This document shows positions 10,368 through 21,800 of a stretch of DNA of 27,814 nt, in pieces (the first letter of the stretch is position 1; each line of letters begins with the position of its first letter). The stretch is from Nemertoderma westbladi (lineage: Eukaryota > Xenacoelomorpha > Nemertodermatida > Nemertodermatidae), in NCBI GenBank assembly GCA_032718475.1, contig JAUCBJ010003129.1, forward strand, positions 1 through 27,814, given 5' to 3'. The notes under the pieces were generated by a model, which saw nothing but the letters and a program-made list of their open reading frames with translations, was not told where the DNA came from and searched no databases. The position numbers and the translations under genes were made by a program.

Positions 10368-11901
10368 TTAGAGCCAGAAATGACAGGTAACTGGATCCAT
10401 TCTGTAATCTGTCATAACCGGTCGATTGGCTGCGGGAAGGGTGTGAGGGAAGGTGGGTCTGGTATGGACCATGGGACCGGGGTTGTTATCCCTGTGGAAA
10501 TCGATGCAGAAGGTATCCTCATCCGAGAAGTCGTCGCAATCAAGCTCGCAGTCGCATAGTTGCTCCGGTTGAATGCACTGTCCGTCGTTGCAGGTAAAAC
10601 CTTCGCAGAACTCGATGGGTTCGGGTTTGGTGGGCAGCTCCCCGGTCGTCGTATGGGTGGGTGGTTTGTTGTAGATGTTGCCCCCTTGAGCTCCGTTGAA
10701 GATGTTTCCTCCTTGAGCTCCGTTGAAGATGTTGCCCCCTTGAGCTCCGTTGAAGATGTTGCCCCCTTGAGCTCCGTTGAAGTTATGTCCGGTGGGTCTG
10801 TATTCGCAGATAAGACTTTCATCAGACATGTCACCACAATCGTCCAAGCTGTTACACAGGTAGTCTTTGTGCAGACACTTTCCGTTGTTGCACCGGAAAT
10901 CGTTGGGATGACACACTTTGGCTTGCTGGATCAGCTCCACCTGTCTGCACATGGTCCCCTCGTCCGATCTGTCCTCGCATTGGTAGTAGCCGTCGCACAG
11001 ACAGATTCCGGGAACGCACTGCCCGTTGTCGCATCGGAACTCATCCTCGGTGCAGGTCTCAACGATAATCGGTCGCTCGAGATTCGCCGGGGGGTAGCAG
11101 AAGGAGGCTTCGTCGGAGGAGTCGTCGCAGTTGGGGAATCCGTCGCAGACGCGGTCCAACGCGAGGCATTGGGCGCCGGTGGAGCAGCGGAACTGGTTGG
11201 AGAGGCACTCGGGCGGGGTGGGGACGGCTTCCACGATCCTCGGGGGCGGCAGTTCCGGTTGCGGTCGGGGCGGGGGCGGCGCGTGGCAGTGCAGCTCGTC
11301 GGAAGAGTCCAAACAATCCACAACGTTGTCGCACCAGTTGTTGCTCCGGATGCACTCGCCGTTGTCGCAAGCTCGCTCGATTGTCGGTGTGCAGGTTCGG
11401 CCTCGGCATTGCGGCCCTTCGTCCGTGTAGTCCCCGCAATCGTTGAATCCGTCGCAGACCACGTCGACGCTGACGCAAACCTCGTTGCCGCAACTGAAGT
11501 GTAGGATGGGGTCGCAAGGGGTCTTGATCTCCTGGGGGGTGGGGCACCAGGTACCTTCGTCACTGCCGTCCCCGCAATCGTTGAGTAAGTCGCACACCAT
11601 CGCGTGTTCGATGCACAGGTTGTTGTTGCACTTGAACATTCCTTCGGCGCAGGTCGCGATGAGCTTCTCGGGGCAGCCGACCTCGTCAGAGTTGTCTTTG
11701 CAGTCGTAGAAACCGTCGCAGTGGTAGGCCTCCTGGATGCATCGCGGATGGCCGTAGGAGCACTGGAATTCGTTGCGGGTGCAGCTACAGAACATCTCGT
11801 CACTGCCGTCCAGACAATCAGAGATCGAGTTGCAAACGTTGTTCTCTAGGATACAACCACCGGTGCTGCACGCGAACATTCCCTGGGCGCATCCCGGAAG
11901 T
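10368..11901 (-). CDS. LDLa gene 3 (inverted), exon 2 (intact 610-residue protein)
   Basis: The acceptor is TTTCCCACAG just upstream of 11901. Domains 2-9 are almost identical to gene 2, down to shared changes against gene 1 (Ser in CVSVDVVC and a synonymous change in DNVVDC). From LDLa domain 10 onward the sequence diverges sharply: IQPEQLCDCELDCDDFSDED instead of the gene 2 version, and a tail ending TCHFWL. TAA is at 10370-10368. Genes 2 and 3 face each other tail to tail with a 2.65-kb spacer. The sharp change in similarity suggests gene conversion between inverted copies. Confidence 0.9.
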
Positions 11902-12189
11902 CTGTGGGAAATTAAATAGTTTTATTATTAATTGATAAAAGTAAAATTAATTTGAATGATTATATTTTAAAAGTTAATAAAATCATAGTGCCACTGGTAA
12001 GTGCAATATAAAAATGTATAGTTATTAAAGTGGTGTGAAAGATTTATAGTGAAAGAAATTCATACAAAATAAAATTAAAATACATTAAATTTCATGGTCA
12101 GCAATATAAAAGTGTATGCAATATAGCTAATAATTAATGTACTATATTTGTACTAGAATTGTCAGACAACCAATAGTAACAGAACAAAC

Positions 12190-12488
12190 CTTGGGGGTTC
12201 GGGTTGGGGTACCGGGTTGTCTTTGGAACAAACTTCGTCGCTCTCGTCCCCACAGTCGTTGTATCCGTCGCAGATAACGTGCAACGGAACGCAAGCTCCC
12301 GAGGCGCAGGTGAATGTAGACGCGTCCGTGGTGCAGACAACGAACATTACCCCGTTGCCCCGGATAGGTAGACCGCGACCGGTTGTGTACACTACTTGGG
12401 CGTCCATTCCCTCTCCGACGTGGATGTGCGGCCGGTTGCTAACGTGGGCCTGGGCAGCCGCCACAAACAACAAAATCAACAACCACAT
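12190..12488 (-). CDS. LDLa gene 3 (inverted), exon 1
   Basis: The ATG is at 12488, and the encoded signal peptide and LDLa domain 1 are identical in protein to genes 1 and 2. The donor GTTTGT begins at 12189. The gene has the same strand as the host BRPF gene, unlike genes 1 and 2, and its intron (11902-12189) is more diverged and longer than theirs. Confidence 0.9.
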
Positions 12489-13249
12489 GATGGAAGCTAC
12501 TAGAGGAATCTTTAATAATAAATAACTACACCGGTAAATGAAACTAATTTAACGATATCGCAACACAATAAATAGAGGTTGCTAATTTCCCGACGCTTTT
12601 ATAAGCAACTTAGAAGTTTTAACCTATTGACCCCTTGTTATCACTTATTGAAAGCGCTGTACACGAGTAGTTGGTTACACGCCCATCATTGCAATTATAG
12701 TGAACCAATGGGAAACAAGCTCAGACAATAGGATATGATATTGGTCGAAGTTATTAGTTAGATAGGTTTGCTCTTCTACTAACCAAATAATAGGTTGGTT
12801 ATACAGACAGGCAATATTGGTAAGAAGTAAACAATTAATGGGAAGGTGGGATTAATTGAAGGCCAATGGCTGCCCACTCTGTCTCTCAGCAATACAACAC
12901 ATTAGATACACACAATGTTACACTAAGGGGGAACAAATTTACCATCATACATTATTGCATTAGTTACACACAGTTAGCGCAATTATTGGGTGGTCGTAAA
13001 ATATTTTAGACGAATGATATTTGGAATATTAACTATGTGATTCGTGATAAGGTGTTTTTCTCTGTTATAAAAACTATTACTATCCAACTATTCCTCGAGC
13101 TAAAATATAAAAAAAATATAATAAAATACAAAAAAATAAAACAACATATCACACTATACACTCCATATCAATAAAAGCCATATATTACGCTTCATATATC
13201 AATATAATATATATTAAAATTTATTAAATATATATTTGATGCTATATAT
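12489..13249. other. Flank upstream of LDLa gene 3
   Basis: Beyond the promoter it is AT-rich intron sequence of the host BRPF gene (A runs and TATA repeats at 13100-13240). I see no gene. Confidence 0.65.
12596..12644 (-). promoter_or_regulatory. LDLa gene 3 promoter: GATA-type site and TATA box
   Basis: On the minus strand GTGATAACAAG (12644-12634) precedes a consensus TATAAAAG (12603-12596), about 108 bp before the ATG. This TATA box is better than the TATACAAG of genes 1 and 2. Between it and the ATG a block of about 70 bp (TTGCGATATCGTT, GTAGTTATTTATTATTAAAG) is shared with the other copies. Confidence 0.5.
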
Positions 13250-13876
13250 GGCCCATGTGAAATATTAAAGACTTTCTGCTGTTATATTTAACTTTGCATG
13301 TAAAGAATATCAGGTTCTCATGAAAGATTCTGGTTACAATTTTAAGAGCGGAATCTAACCAAAACAATAAACGAATTAATATATGTACAGGTTATATGAT
13401 CGAAATAAGGGATATAAAACACATAAGGATACATTAGTATTGTGTTAGCCTGATAGGTAATATTATTAACCTTCCGACTGACCCCCCGTGTAAAGAATAT
13501 CAGGTTTTCACTTTTCAGTAAAAATTTTATTGAAATGTTCTATGAATATTTTTATTTTTTTTTTAATTATGCTTATTAAGTGTTTTATAGCGCTAATTCC
13601 TGTACAGATACTAATTAGCTCATTGTTTTGGTTAGACTGTGCCTTTCCTTTTGTAACCTGCGATTTTATTGAAAACCTGCAGAAATCTTCACAAGATAAA
13701 CTGTAAAAGTGAAATATAACAGCAGAAAGTCTAATTTACGAAAATTTCGGAATGACGTCCTCTGTTTTGTGGCCATTATAACTAAAGTGAATAAAAGTGG
13801 TGTTTTAAGACCTCTTTTAAACTCAATTTTCCTCACTTAACTTATAGCAGAAAGTCTGGTATACTTCACATGGGCC
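13250..13876. mobile_element. Inverted-repeat (MITE or foldback-like) element, 627 bp
   Basis: The ends are inverted: GGCCCATGTGAA at 13250 against TTCACATGGGCC ending 13876, and just inside them AGACTTTCTGCT against AGCAGAAAGTCT. Deeper inside, CTAACCAAAACAATAAACG (13357-13375) pairs imperfectly with the TTGTTTTGGTTAG region around 13625, so the element is largely palindromic. It has no coding capacity. I do not see a clear target-site duplication. The end sequence and the TTGTTTTGGTTAGA motif also occur in the element at 24188-27114. Confidence 0.6.
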
Positions 13877-14121
13877 TGATTGATGCCCATCTGGCATCAT
13901 TGAGGATTTTCCCAAAATCGAACGACTTACAATTTGACTTTCCGAAACCAATACAAGTTTAGATTCATTGAGATTGTCATCCAGAATATTTTTACAAATA
14001 ATTTTAATATTCCATTGAGTAAGATACTATACAACATGCATATTCAATAACATACCATTGATCAAACATTCTCAAAGTATTCTCGACTACATACCGTACT
14101 CCGATAAACTGGACGACTTAC

Positions 14122-14313
14122 CGCTCTCCCGTACGGGCTCCATCTTCATGTGTAAGTCGGCCTGTTGGGCGCAAGTTACGTGGAAGGCTGTGTAGCAGTT
14201 GGCTTTGTGGCACTGGATGCACGCCCCTATTCCTCGTTGCCGGCAAATATAGCAGTTCAGTTTCCATCGGGCAGGAGGAATTGCTTTAATGCTGTCCACT
14301 GGTTCTAGAAACA
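14122..14313 (-). CDS. BRPF1: BRPF exon 5 (extended PHD2 finger)
   Basis: The exon encodes [20 protein letters not shown], then [20 protein letters not shown] and [20 protein letters not shown]. This is the core of the PHD2 module that in BRPF proteins contacts DNA and completes the PHD-knuckle-PHD fold. The proximal acceptor TTACAG (14319-14314) is chosen because it restores phase with exon 4 and because distal copies lead to a stop. The donor GTAAGT begins at 14121, leaving a single G that joins AC of exon 6 to make Asp. The first 37 exon bases are the exon-derived part of the 49-bp array. The next intron is 12.8 kb and contains the LDLa genes. Confidence 0.93.
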
Positions 14314-16536
14314 CTGTAAGTAAAGGGAATTGCTTTAATGCTGTCCACTGGTTCTAGAAACCCTGTAAGTAAAGGGAATTGCTTTAATGCTTCCACTGGT
14401 TCTAGAAACACTGTAAGTAAAGGGAATTGCTTTAATGCTGTCCACTGGTTCTAGAAACACTGTAAGTAAAGGGAATTGCTTTAATGCTGTCCACTGGTTC
14501 TAGAAACACTGTAAGTAAAGGGAATTGCTTTAATGCTGTCCACTGGTTCTAGAAACACTGTAAGTAAAGGGAATTGCTTTAATGCTGTCCACTGGTTCTA
14601 GAAACACTGAAAGTAAAGGGAATTGCTTTAATGCTGTCCACTGGTTCTAGAAACACTGTAAGTAAAGGGAATTGCTTTAATGCTGACCACTGGTTCTAGA
14701 AACACTGTAAGTAAAGGGAATTGCTTTAATGCTGTCCCCTGGTTCTAGAAACACTGAAAGTAAAGGGAATTGCTTTAATGCTGTCCACTGGTTCTAAAAA
14801 CACTGTAAGTAAAGGGAATTGCTTTAATGCTGTCCACTGGTTCTAGAAACACTGTAAGTAAAGGGAATTGCTTTAATGCTGTCCACTGGTTCTAGAAACA
14901 CTGAAAGTAAAGGGAATTGCTTTAATGCTGTCCACTGGTTCTAGAAACACTGTAAGTAAAGGTAATTGCTTTAATGCTGTCCACTGGTTCTAGAAACACT
15001 GAAAGTAAAGGGAATTGCTTTAATGCTGTCCACTAGTTCTAGAAACACTGTAAGTAAAGGGAATTGCTTTAATGCTGTCCACTGGTTCTAGAAACACTGT
15101 AAGTAAAGGGAATTGCTTTAATGCTGTCCACTGGTTCTAGAAACACTGAAAGTAAAGGGAATTGCTTTAATGCTGTCCACTGGTTCTAGAAACACTGTAA
15201 GTAAAGGGAATTGCTTTCATGCTGTCCACTGGTTCTAGAAACACTGTAAGTAAAGGGAATTGCTTTAATGCTGTCCTGGTCCAATGGTTCTAGAAACACT
15301 GCAAGTAAAGGGAATTGCTGTAATGCTGTCCACTGGTTCTAGAAACACTGTAAGTAAAGGGAATTGCTTTAATGCTATCCACTGGTTCTAGAAACACTGT
15401 AAGTAAAGGGAATTGCTTTAATGCTGTCCTGGTCCAATGGTTCTAGAAACACTGCAAGTAAAGGGAATTGCTGTAATGCTGTCCACTGGTTCTAGAAACA
15501 CTGTAAGTAAAGGGAATTGCTTTAATGCTGTCCCCTGGTTCTAGAAACACTGAAAGTAAAGGGAATTGCTTTAATGCTGTCCACTGGTTCTAGAAACACT
15601 GTAAGTAAAGGGAATTGCTTTAATGCTGTCCACTGGTTCTAGAAACACTGTAAGTAAAGGGAATTGCTTTAATGCTGTCCACTGGTTCTAGAAACACTGA
15701 AAGTAAAGGGAATTGCTTTAATGCTGTCCACTGGTTCTAGAAACACTGTAAGTAAAGGTAATTGCTTTAATGCTGTCCACTGGTTCTAGAAACACTGAAA
15801 GTAAAGGGAATTGCTTTAATGCTGTCCACTAGTTCTAGAAACACTGTAAGTAAAGGGAATTGCTTTAATGCTGTCCACTGGTTCTAGAAACACTGTAAGT
15901 AAAGGGAATTGCTTTAATGCTGTCCACTGGTTCTAGAAACACTGAAAGTAAAGGGAATTGCTTTAATGCTGTCCACTGGTTCTAGAAACACTGTAAGTAA
16001 AGAGAATTGCTTTAATACTGTCCACTGGTTCTAGAAACACTGTAAGTAAAGGGAATTACTTTAATGCTGTCCACTGGTTCTAGAAACACTGTAAGTAAAG
16101 GGAATTACTTTAATGCTGTCCACTGGTTCTAGAAACACTGTAAGTAAAGGGAATTGCTTTAATGCTGTCCACTAGTTCTAGAAACACTGTAAGTAAAGGG
16201 AATTGCTTTAATGCTGTCCACTGGTTCTAGAAACCCTGTAAGTAAAGGGAATTGCTTTAATGCTGTCCACTGGTTCTAGAAACACTGTAAGTAAAGGGAA
16301 TTGCTTTAATGCTGTGCACTGGTTCTAGAAACACTGTAAGTAAAGGGAATTGCTTTAATGCTGTCCACTGGTTCTAGAAACACTGTAAGTAAAGGGAATT
16401 GCTTTAATGCTGTCCACTGGTTCTAGAAACACTGTAAGTAAAGGGAATTGCTTTAATGCTGTCCTGGTCCAATGGTTCTAGAAACACTGTAAGTAAAGGG
16501 AATTGCTTTAATGCTGTCCACTGGTTTCAGAAACAC
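14277..16536 (-). repeat. 49-bp minisatellite, about 46 units, across exon 5 acceptor
   Basis: On the sense strand each unit is the first 37 bases of exon 5 followed by 12 intron bases, CTTTACTTACAG or variants with TTTCAG or TTGCAG, so about 45 units carry a 3' splice site. Three units have a 6-bp insertion (near 15275, 15428 and 16464). The unit length is one more than a multiple of three, and the second unit reads into a TAA, so only the exon-proximal acceptor gives full-length protein. The first unit lies inside exon 5. Confidence 0.96.
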
Positions 16537-16623
16537 CAGTCCGTTGTAAATTACGAGTTTATGTCAAGAGTTCATGTGTACGAGTTAATATGACGCGTAC
16601 GATAAACAAATCTGACGTCATTA

Positions 16624-16833
<210 letters not shown>

Positions 16834-17137
16834 CTACAAAATCGAAACAGAATTAAATAAATTAAAGTGATAATCGCGTTGCTAGGATATAGTATGAACA
16901 GTTGAGCATAAGTACAAGTAAGCACATGTGCTCACAATTAAGCACACGAAATCACAAGCACGCACGTGTGAAGTAAACACAAGTACGTACATGAGATCAC
17001 AAGTTACGAGACAGATTGTGTGAGTTGCGTGTCTGCGCTTAAAAAAGATATCTAGATTTTGATATTATTTTTTGTCGAGCAATGATAATGAACGACGTAT
17101 ATAAAATCCGACGTACTCAATATGGTGCTTTGGCACA
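16834..17137 (-). other. BRPF1: Unrepeated 3' part of BRPF intron 3
   Basis: These 304 bases between the 39-bp array and exon 4 include a loose CACAAG/GCACAC-rich stretch (16915-17000) and the acceptor. No gene is present. Confidence 0.7.
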
Positions 17138-18235
17138 TTACACAACTCCCTACAACTCACTTGATGTACTGCCAGGTTACACAACTCCCTATAACTCACT
17201 TGATGTACTGCCAGGTTACACAACTCCCTCAACTCACTTGATGTACTGGCACCTTACACAATTCCCTACAACTCACTTGATGTACTGCCAGGTTACACAA
17301 CTCCCTACAACTCACTTGATGTACTGCCAGGTTACACAACTCCCTACAACTCACTTGATGTACTGCCAGGTTACACAACTCCCTACAACTCACTTGATGT
17401 ACTGCCAGGTTACACAACTCCCTACAACTCACTTGATGTACTGCCAGGTTACACAACTCCCTACAACTCACTTGATGTACTGCCAGGTTACACAACTCCC
17501 TACAACTCACTTGATGTACTGCCAGGTTACACAACTCCCTACAACTCACTTGATGTACTGCCAGGTTACACAACTCCCTACAACTCACTTGATGTACTGC
17601 CAGGTTACACAACTCCCTACAACTCACTTGATGTACTGCCAGGTTACACAACTCCCTACAACTCACTTGATGTACTGCCAGGTTACACAACTCCCTACAA
17701 CTCACTTGATGTACTGCCAGGTTACACAACTCCCTACAACTCACTTGATGTACTGCCAGGTTACACAACTCCCTACAACTCACTTGATGTACTGCCAGGT
17801 TACACAACTCCCTACAACTCACTTGATGTACTGCCAGGTTACACAACTCCCTACAACTCACTTGATGTACTGCCAGGTTACACAACTCCCTACAACTCAC
17901 TTGATGTACTGCCAGGTTACACAACTCCCTACAACTCACTTGATGTACTGCCAGGTTACACAACTCCCTACAACTCACTTGATGTACTGCCAGGTTACAC
18001 AACTCCCTACAACTCACTTGATGTACTGCCAGGTTACACAACTCCCTACAACTCACTTGATGTACTGCCAGGTTACACAACTCCCTACAACTCACTTGAT
18101 GTACTGCCAGGTTACACAACTCCCTACAACTCACTTGATGTACTGCCAGGTTACACAACTCCCTACAACTCACTTGATGTACTGCCAGGTTACACAACTC
18201 CCTACAACTCACTTGATGTACTGCCAGGTTACACA
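17138..18235 (-). repeat. 39-bp minisatellite, 28 units, across exon 3 donor
   Basis: On the sense strand each unit has 21 exon bases coding CNLAVHQ and then 18 intron bases starting GTGAGTTGTAGGG, so each has the donor context CAA|GTGAGT. There are 28 units plus a partial one. One unit near the left end has lost a base. Because 39 is a multiple of three and no stop arises, the frame stays open through 26 donors (exon ends from 18213 to 17238). Retained units read [13 protein letters not shown]. Confidence 0.97.
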
Positions 18236-18382
18236 TGTCGCAGAACAGAATTACGTTGCTGTTTGCGCACTCCCCGTCGTTGCATATAGCACAAACTGCG
18301 TCTTCGTCTATAACAGATTGCTCGGCTTTACCGTTGGTACAAAACTCAAAGTAAGATTCCTTCTCGAGGCGGTCCATCAATC
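18213..18382 (-). CDS. BRPF1: BRPF exon 3 (start of PHD1 zinc finger)
   Basis: After TTTTAG at 18388-18383 the exon encodes [13 protein letters not shown], a variable stretch, then [14 protein letters not shown] and [15 protein letters not shown]. These carry the first four Cys ligands and the His ligand of PHD1, the histone H3-reading finger. The donor taken is the first GTGAGT (18212-18207), giving CNLAVHQ joined to [11 protein letters not shown] of exon 4, exactly as in other BRPF proteins. From this point 39-bp units repeat the last 21 exon bases plus 18 intron bases, so 25 further donors are reachable in the same reading frame. A 395-codon open frame (18416-17229) is this exon read into the array and is not a separate gene. 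Confidence 0.92.
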
Positions 18383-18699
18383 CTAAAAGATATGGATAAT
18401 CAGTTGCAAACATCATCAGTCTCTCTCACCCACATTACATAAACTCCAGAAGCCCTACAACACCTCGGAACAACGTACGTAGACTCAGCAATACAATCAG
18501 TAAACCGTATAATAATCATTCATCATTATCATACTTTACAATTGTTGTTGAAACACTAAATCCGAAGAATAAATACAATATTTATTTATAATCAATAACA
18601 GTAATACCGTAAGCAGAATTAACACTGAACCTCATTATACCCAAACAGCCACAGTACACTAATTATCTCACTAGCAACTTAATAAATAATAATTCTAAC
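18383..18699 (-). other. BRPF1: BRPF intron 2
   Basis: This is a 317-bp AT-rich intron without tandem repeats, the only one in this part of the gene that is free of an array. Confidence 0.8.
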
Positions 18700-18802
18700 C
18701 TTCAAATAAATCCTGACTAACTAATGACAGTTTATTTTCTTGTCGTTCCTCGTTCATCATCTCCAACCAGGCGTGGTCCTCCTCGTCCATATCATATTCA
18801 AC
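18700..18802 (-). CDS. BRPF1: BRPF exon 2 (EPL1-like region)
   Basis: The exon encodes VEYDMDEEDHAWLEMMNEER and then QENKLSLVSQDLFE, typical of the BRPF N-terminal region where EYDMDEED is almost invariant. The acceptor is TTAG at 18806-18803, and the donor GTTAGA begins at 18699. It ends in phase 1, and the split Gly codon is completed by exon 3. The first nine bases (GTTGAATAT) are the part copied in every unit of the adjoining 28-bp array. The exon-proximal acceptor was chosen because every upstream array acceptor brings in a TGA codon. Confidence 0.88.
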
Positions 18803-21800
18803 CTAACGTAGTAATAACAATATATTCAACCTAACGTAGTAATAACAATATATTCAACCTAACGTAGTAATAACAATATATTCAACCAAACGTATTAATA
18901 TCAATATATTCAACCTAACGTATTAATAACAATATATTCAACCTAACGTAGTAATAACAATATATTCAACCTAACGTATTCATAACAATATATTCAACCT
19001 AACGTATTAATAACAATATATTCAACCTAACGTATTCATAACAATATATTCAACCTAACGTATTAATAACAATATATTCAACCTAACGTAGTAATAACAA
19101 TATATTCAACCTAACGTATTAATAACAATATATTCAACCTAACGTATTAATAACAATATATTCAACCTAACGTAGTAATAACAATATATTCAACCTAACG
19201 TATTAATAACAATATATTCAACCTAACGTAGTAATAACAATATATTCAACCTAACGTATTAATAACAATATATTCAACCTAACGTAGTAATAACAATATA
19301 TTCAACCTAACGTATTAATAACAATATATTCAACCTAACGTATTCATAACAATATATTCAACCTAACGTATTAATAACAATATATTCAACCTAACGTAGT
19401 AATATCAATATATTCAACCTAACGTATTAATAACAATATATTCAACCTAACGTAGTAATATCAATATATTCAACCTAACGTATTAATATCAATATATTCA
19501 ACCTAACGTAGTAATATCAATATATTCAACCTAACGTATTAATATCAATATATTCAACCTAACGTATTCATAACAATATATTCAACCTAACGTATTAATA
19601 ACAATATATTCAACCTAACGTATTAATAACAATATATTCAACCTAACGTATTAATAACAATATATTCAACCTAACATATTAATAACAATATATTCAACCT
19701 AACGTATTAATAACAATATATTCAACCTAACGTATTAATAACAATATATTCAACCTAACGTAGTAATAACAATATATTCAACCTAACGTATTAATAACAA
19801 TATATTCAACCTAACATATTAATAACAATATATTCAACCTAACGTAGTAATATCAATATATTCAACCTAACGTATTAATATCAATATATTCAACCTAACG
19901 TATTAATAACAATATATTCAACCTAACGTATTAATAACAATATATTCAACCTAACGTATTAATATCAATATATTCAACCTAACGTATTAATAACAATATA
20001 TTCAACCTAACGTAGTAATAACAATATATTCAACCTAACGTATTAATAACAATATATTCAACCTAACGTATTAATAACAATATATTCAACCTAACGTAGT
20101 AATAACAATATATTCAACCTAACGTATTAATAACAATATATTCAACCTAACGTATTAATAACAATATATTCAACCTAACGTATTAATAACAATATATTCA
20201 ACCTAACGTATTAATAACAATATATTCAACCTAACATATTAATAACAATATATTCAACCTAACGTATTAATAACAATATATTCAACCTAACGTATTAATA
20301 ACAATATATTCAACCTAACGTATTAATAACAATATATTCAACCTAACGTATTAATAACAATATATTCAACCTAACGTATTAATAACAATATATTCAACCT
20401 AACGTAGTAATAACAATATATTCAACCTAACGTATTAATAACAATATATTCAACCTAACGTAGTAATATCAATATATTCAACCTAACGTATTAATATCAA
20501 TATATTCAACCTAACGTATTAATAACAATATATTCAACCTAACGTATTAATAACAATATATTCAACCTAACGTATTAATAACAATATATTCAACCTAACG
20601 TATTAATATCAATATATTCAACCTAACGTATTAATATCAATATATTCAACCTAACGTAGTAATATCAATATATTCAACCTAACGTATTAATATCAATATA
20701 TTCAACCTAACATATTAATAACAATATATTCAACCTAACGTATTAATAACAATATATTCAACCTAACGTAGTAATATCAATATATTCAACCTAACGTATT
20801 AATATCAATATATTCAACCTAACGTATTAATAACAATATATTCAACCTAACGTATTAATAACAATATATTCAACCTAACGTATTAATAACAATATATTCA
20901 ACCTAACGTAGTAATAACAATATATTCAACCTAACGTATTAATAACAATATATTCAACCTAACATATTAATAACAATATATTCAACCTAACGTAGTAATA
21001 ACAATATATTCAACCTAACGTAGTAATAACAATATATTCAACCTAACGTAGTAATAACAATATATTCAACCTAACGTAGTAATAACAATATATTCAACCA
21101 AACGTAGTAATAACAACATATTCAACCTAACGTAGTAATAACAATATATTCAACCTAACGTAGTAATAACAATATATTCAACCTAACGTAGTAATAACAA
21201 TATATTCAACCTAACGTAGTAATAACAATATATTCAACCTAACATATTAATAACAATATATTCAACCTAACGTATTAATAACAATATATTCAACCTAACA
21301 TATTAATAACAATATATTCAACCTAACGTAGTAATAACAATATATTCAACCTAACGTAGTAATAACAATATATTCAACCTAACGTAGTAATAACAATATA
21401 TTCAACCTAACGTATTAATAACAATATATTCAACCTAACATATTAATAACAATATATTCAACCTAACATATTAATAACAATATATTCAACCTAACGTAGT
21501 AATAACAATATATTCAACCTAACGTAGTAATAACAATATATTCAACCTAACGTATTAATAACAATATATTCAACCTAACGTATTAATAACAATATATTCA
21601 ACCTAACGTATTAATAACAATATATTCAACCTAACGTAGTAATAACAATATATTCAACCTAACGTAGTAATAACAATATATTCAACCTAACGTAGTAATA
21701 ACAATATATTCAACCTAACGTAGTAATAACAATATATTCAACCTAACGTAGTAATAACAATATATTCAACCTAACGTATTAATAACAATATATTCAACCT

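Noticed and set aside
14277-16536. Plus-strand micro-exons: each 49-bp unit has TTCTAG, seven bases, then GTAAGT in antisense
   Set aside because: GTAAGT here is simply the complement of the sense acceptor ACTTAC, and TCTAGA is palindromic. No antisense gene is known here.
17082-18386. A 434-codon plus-strand open frame with [13 protein letters not shown] repeats
   Set aside because: It is the antisense of the 39-bp array; a stop-free repeat whose length is divisible by three gives open frames on both strands.
17229-18416. A 395-codon minus-strand open frame with many [13 protein letters not shown] repeats
   Set aside because: It is BRPF exon 3 read through its donor into the 39-bp array. 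The family join to exon 4 uses the first donor. It is kept only as a possible isoform in the findings.
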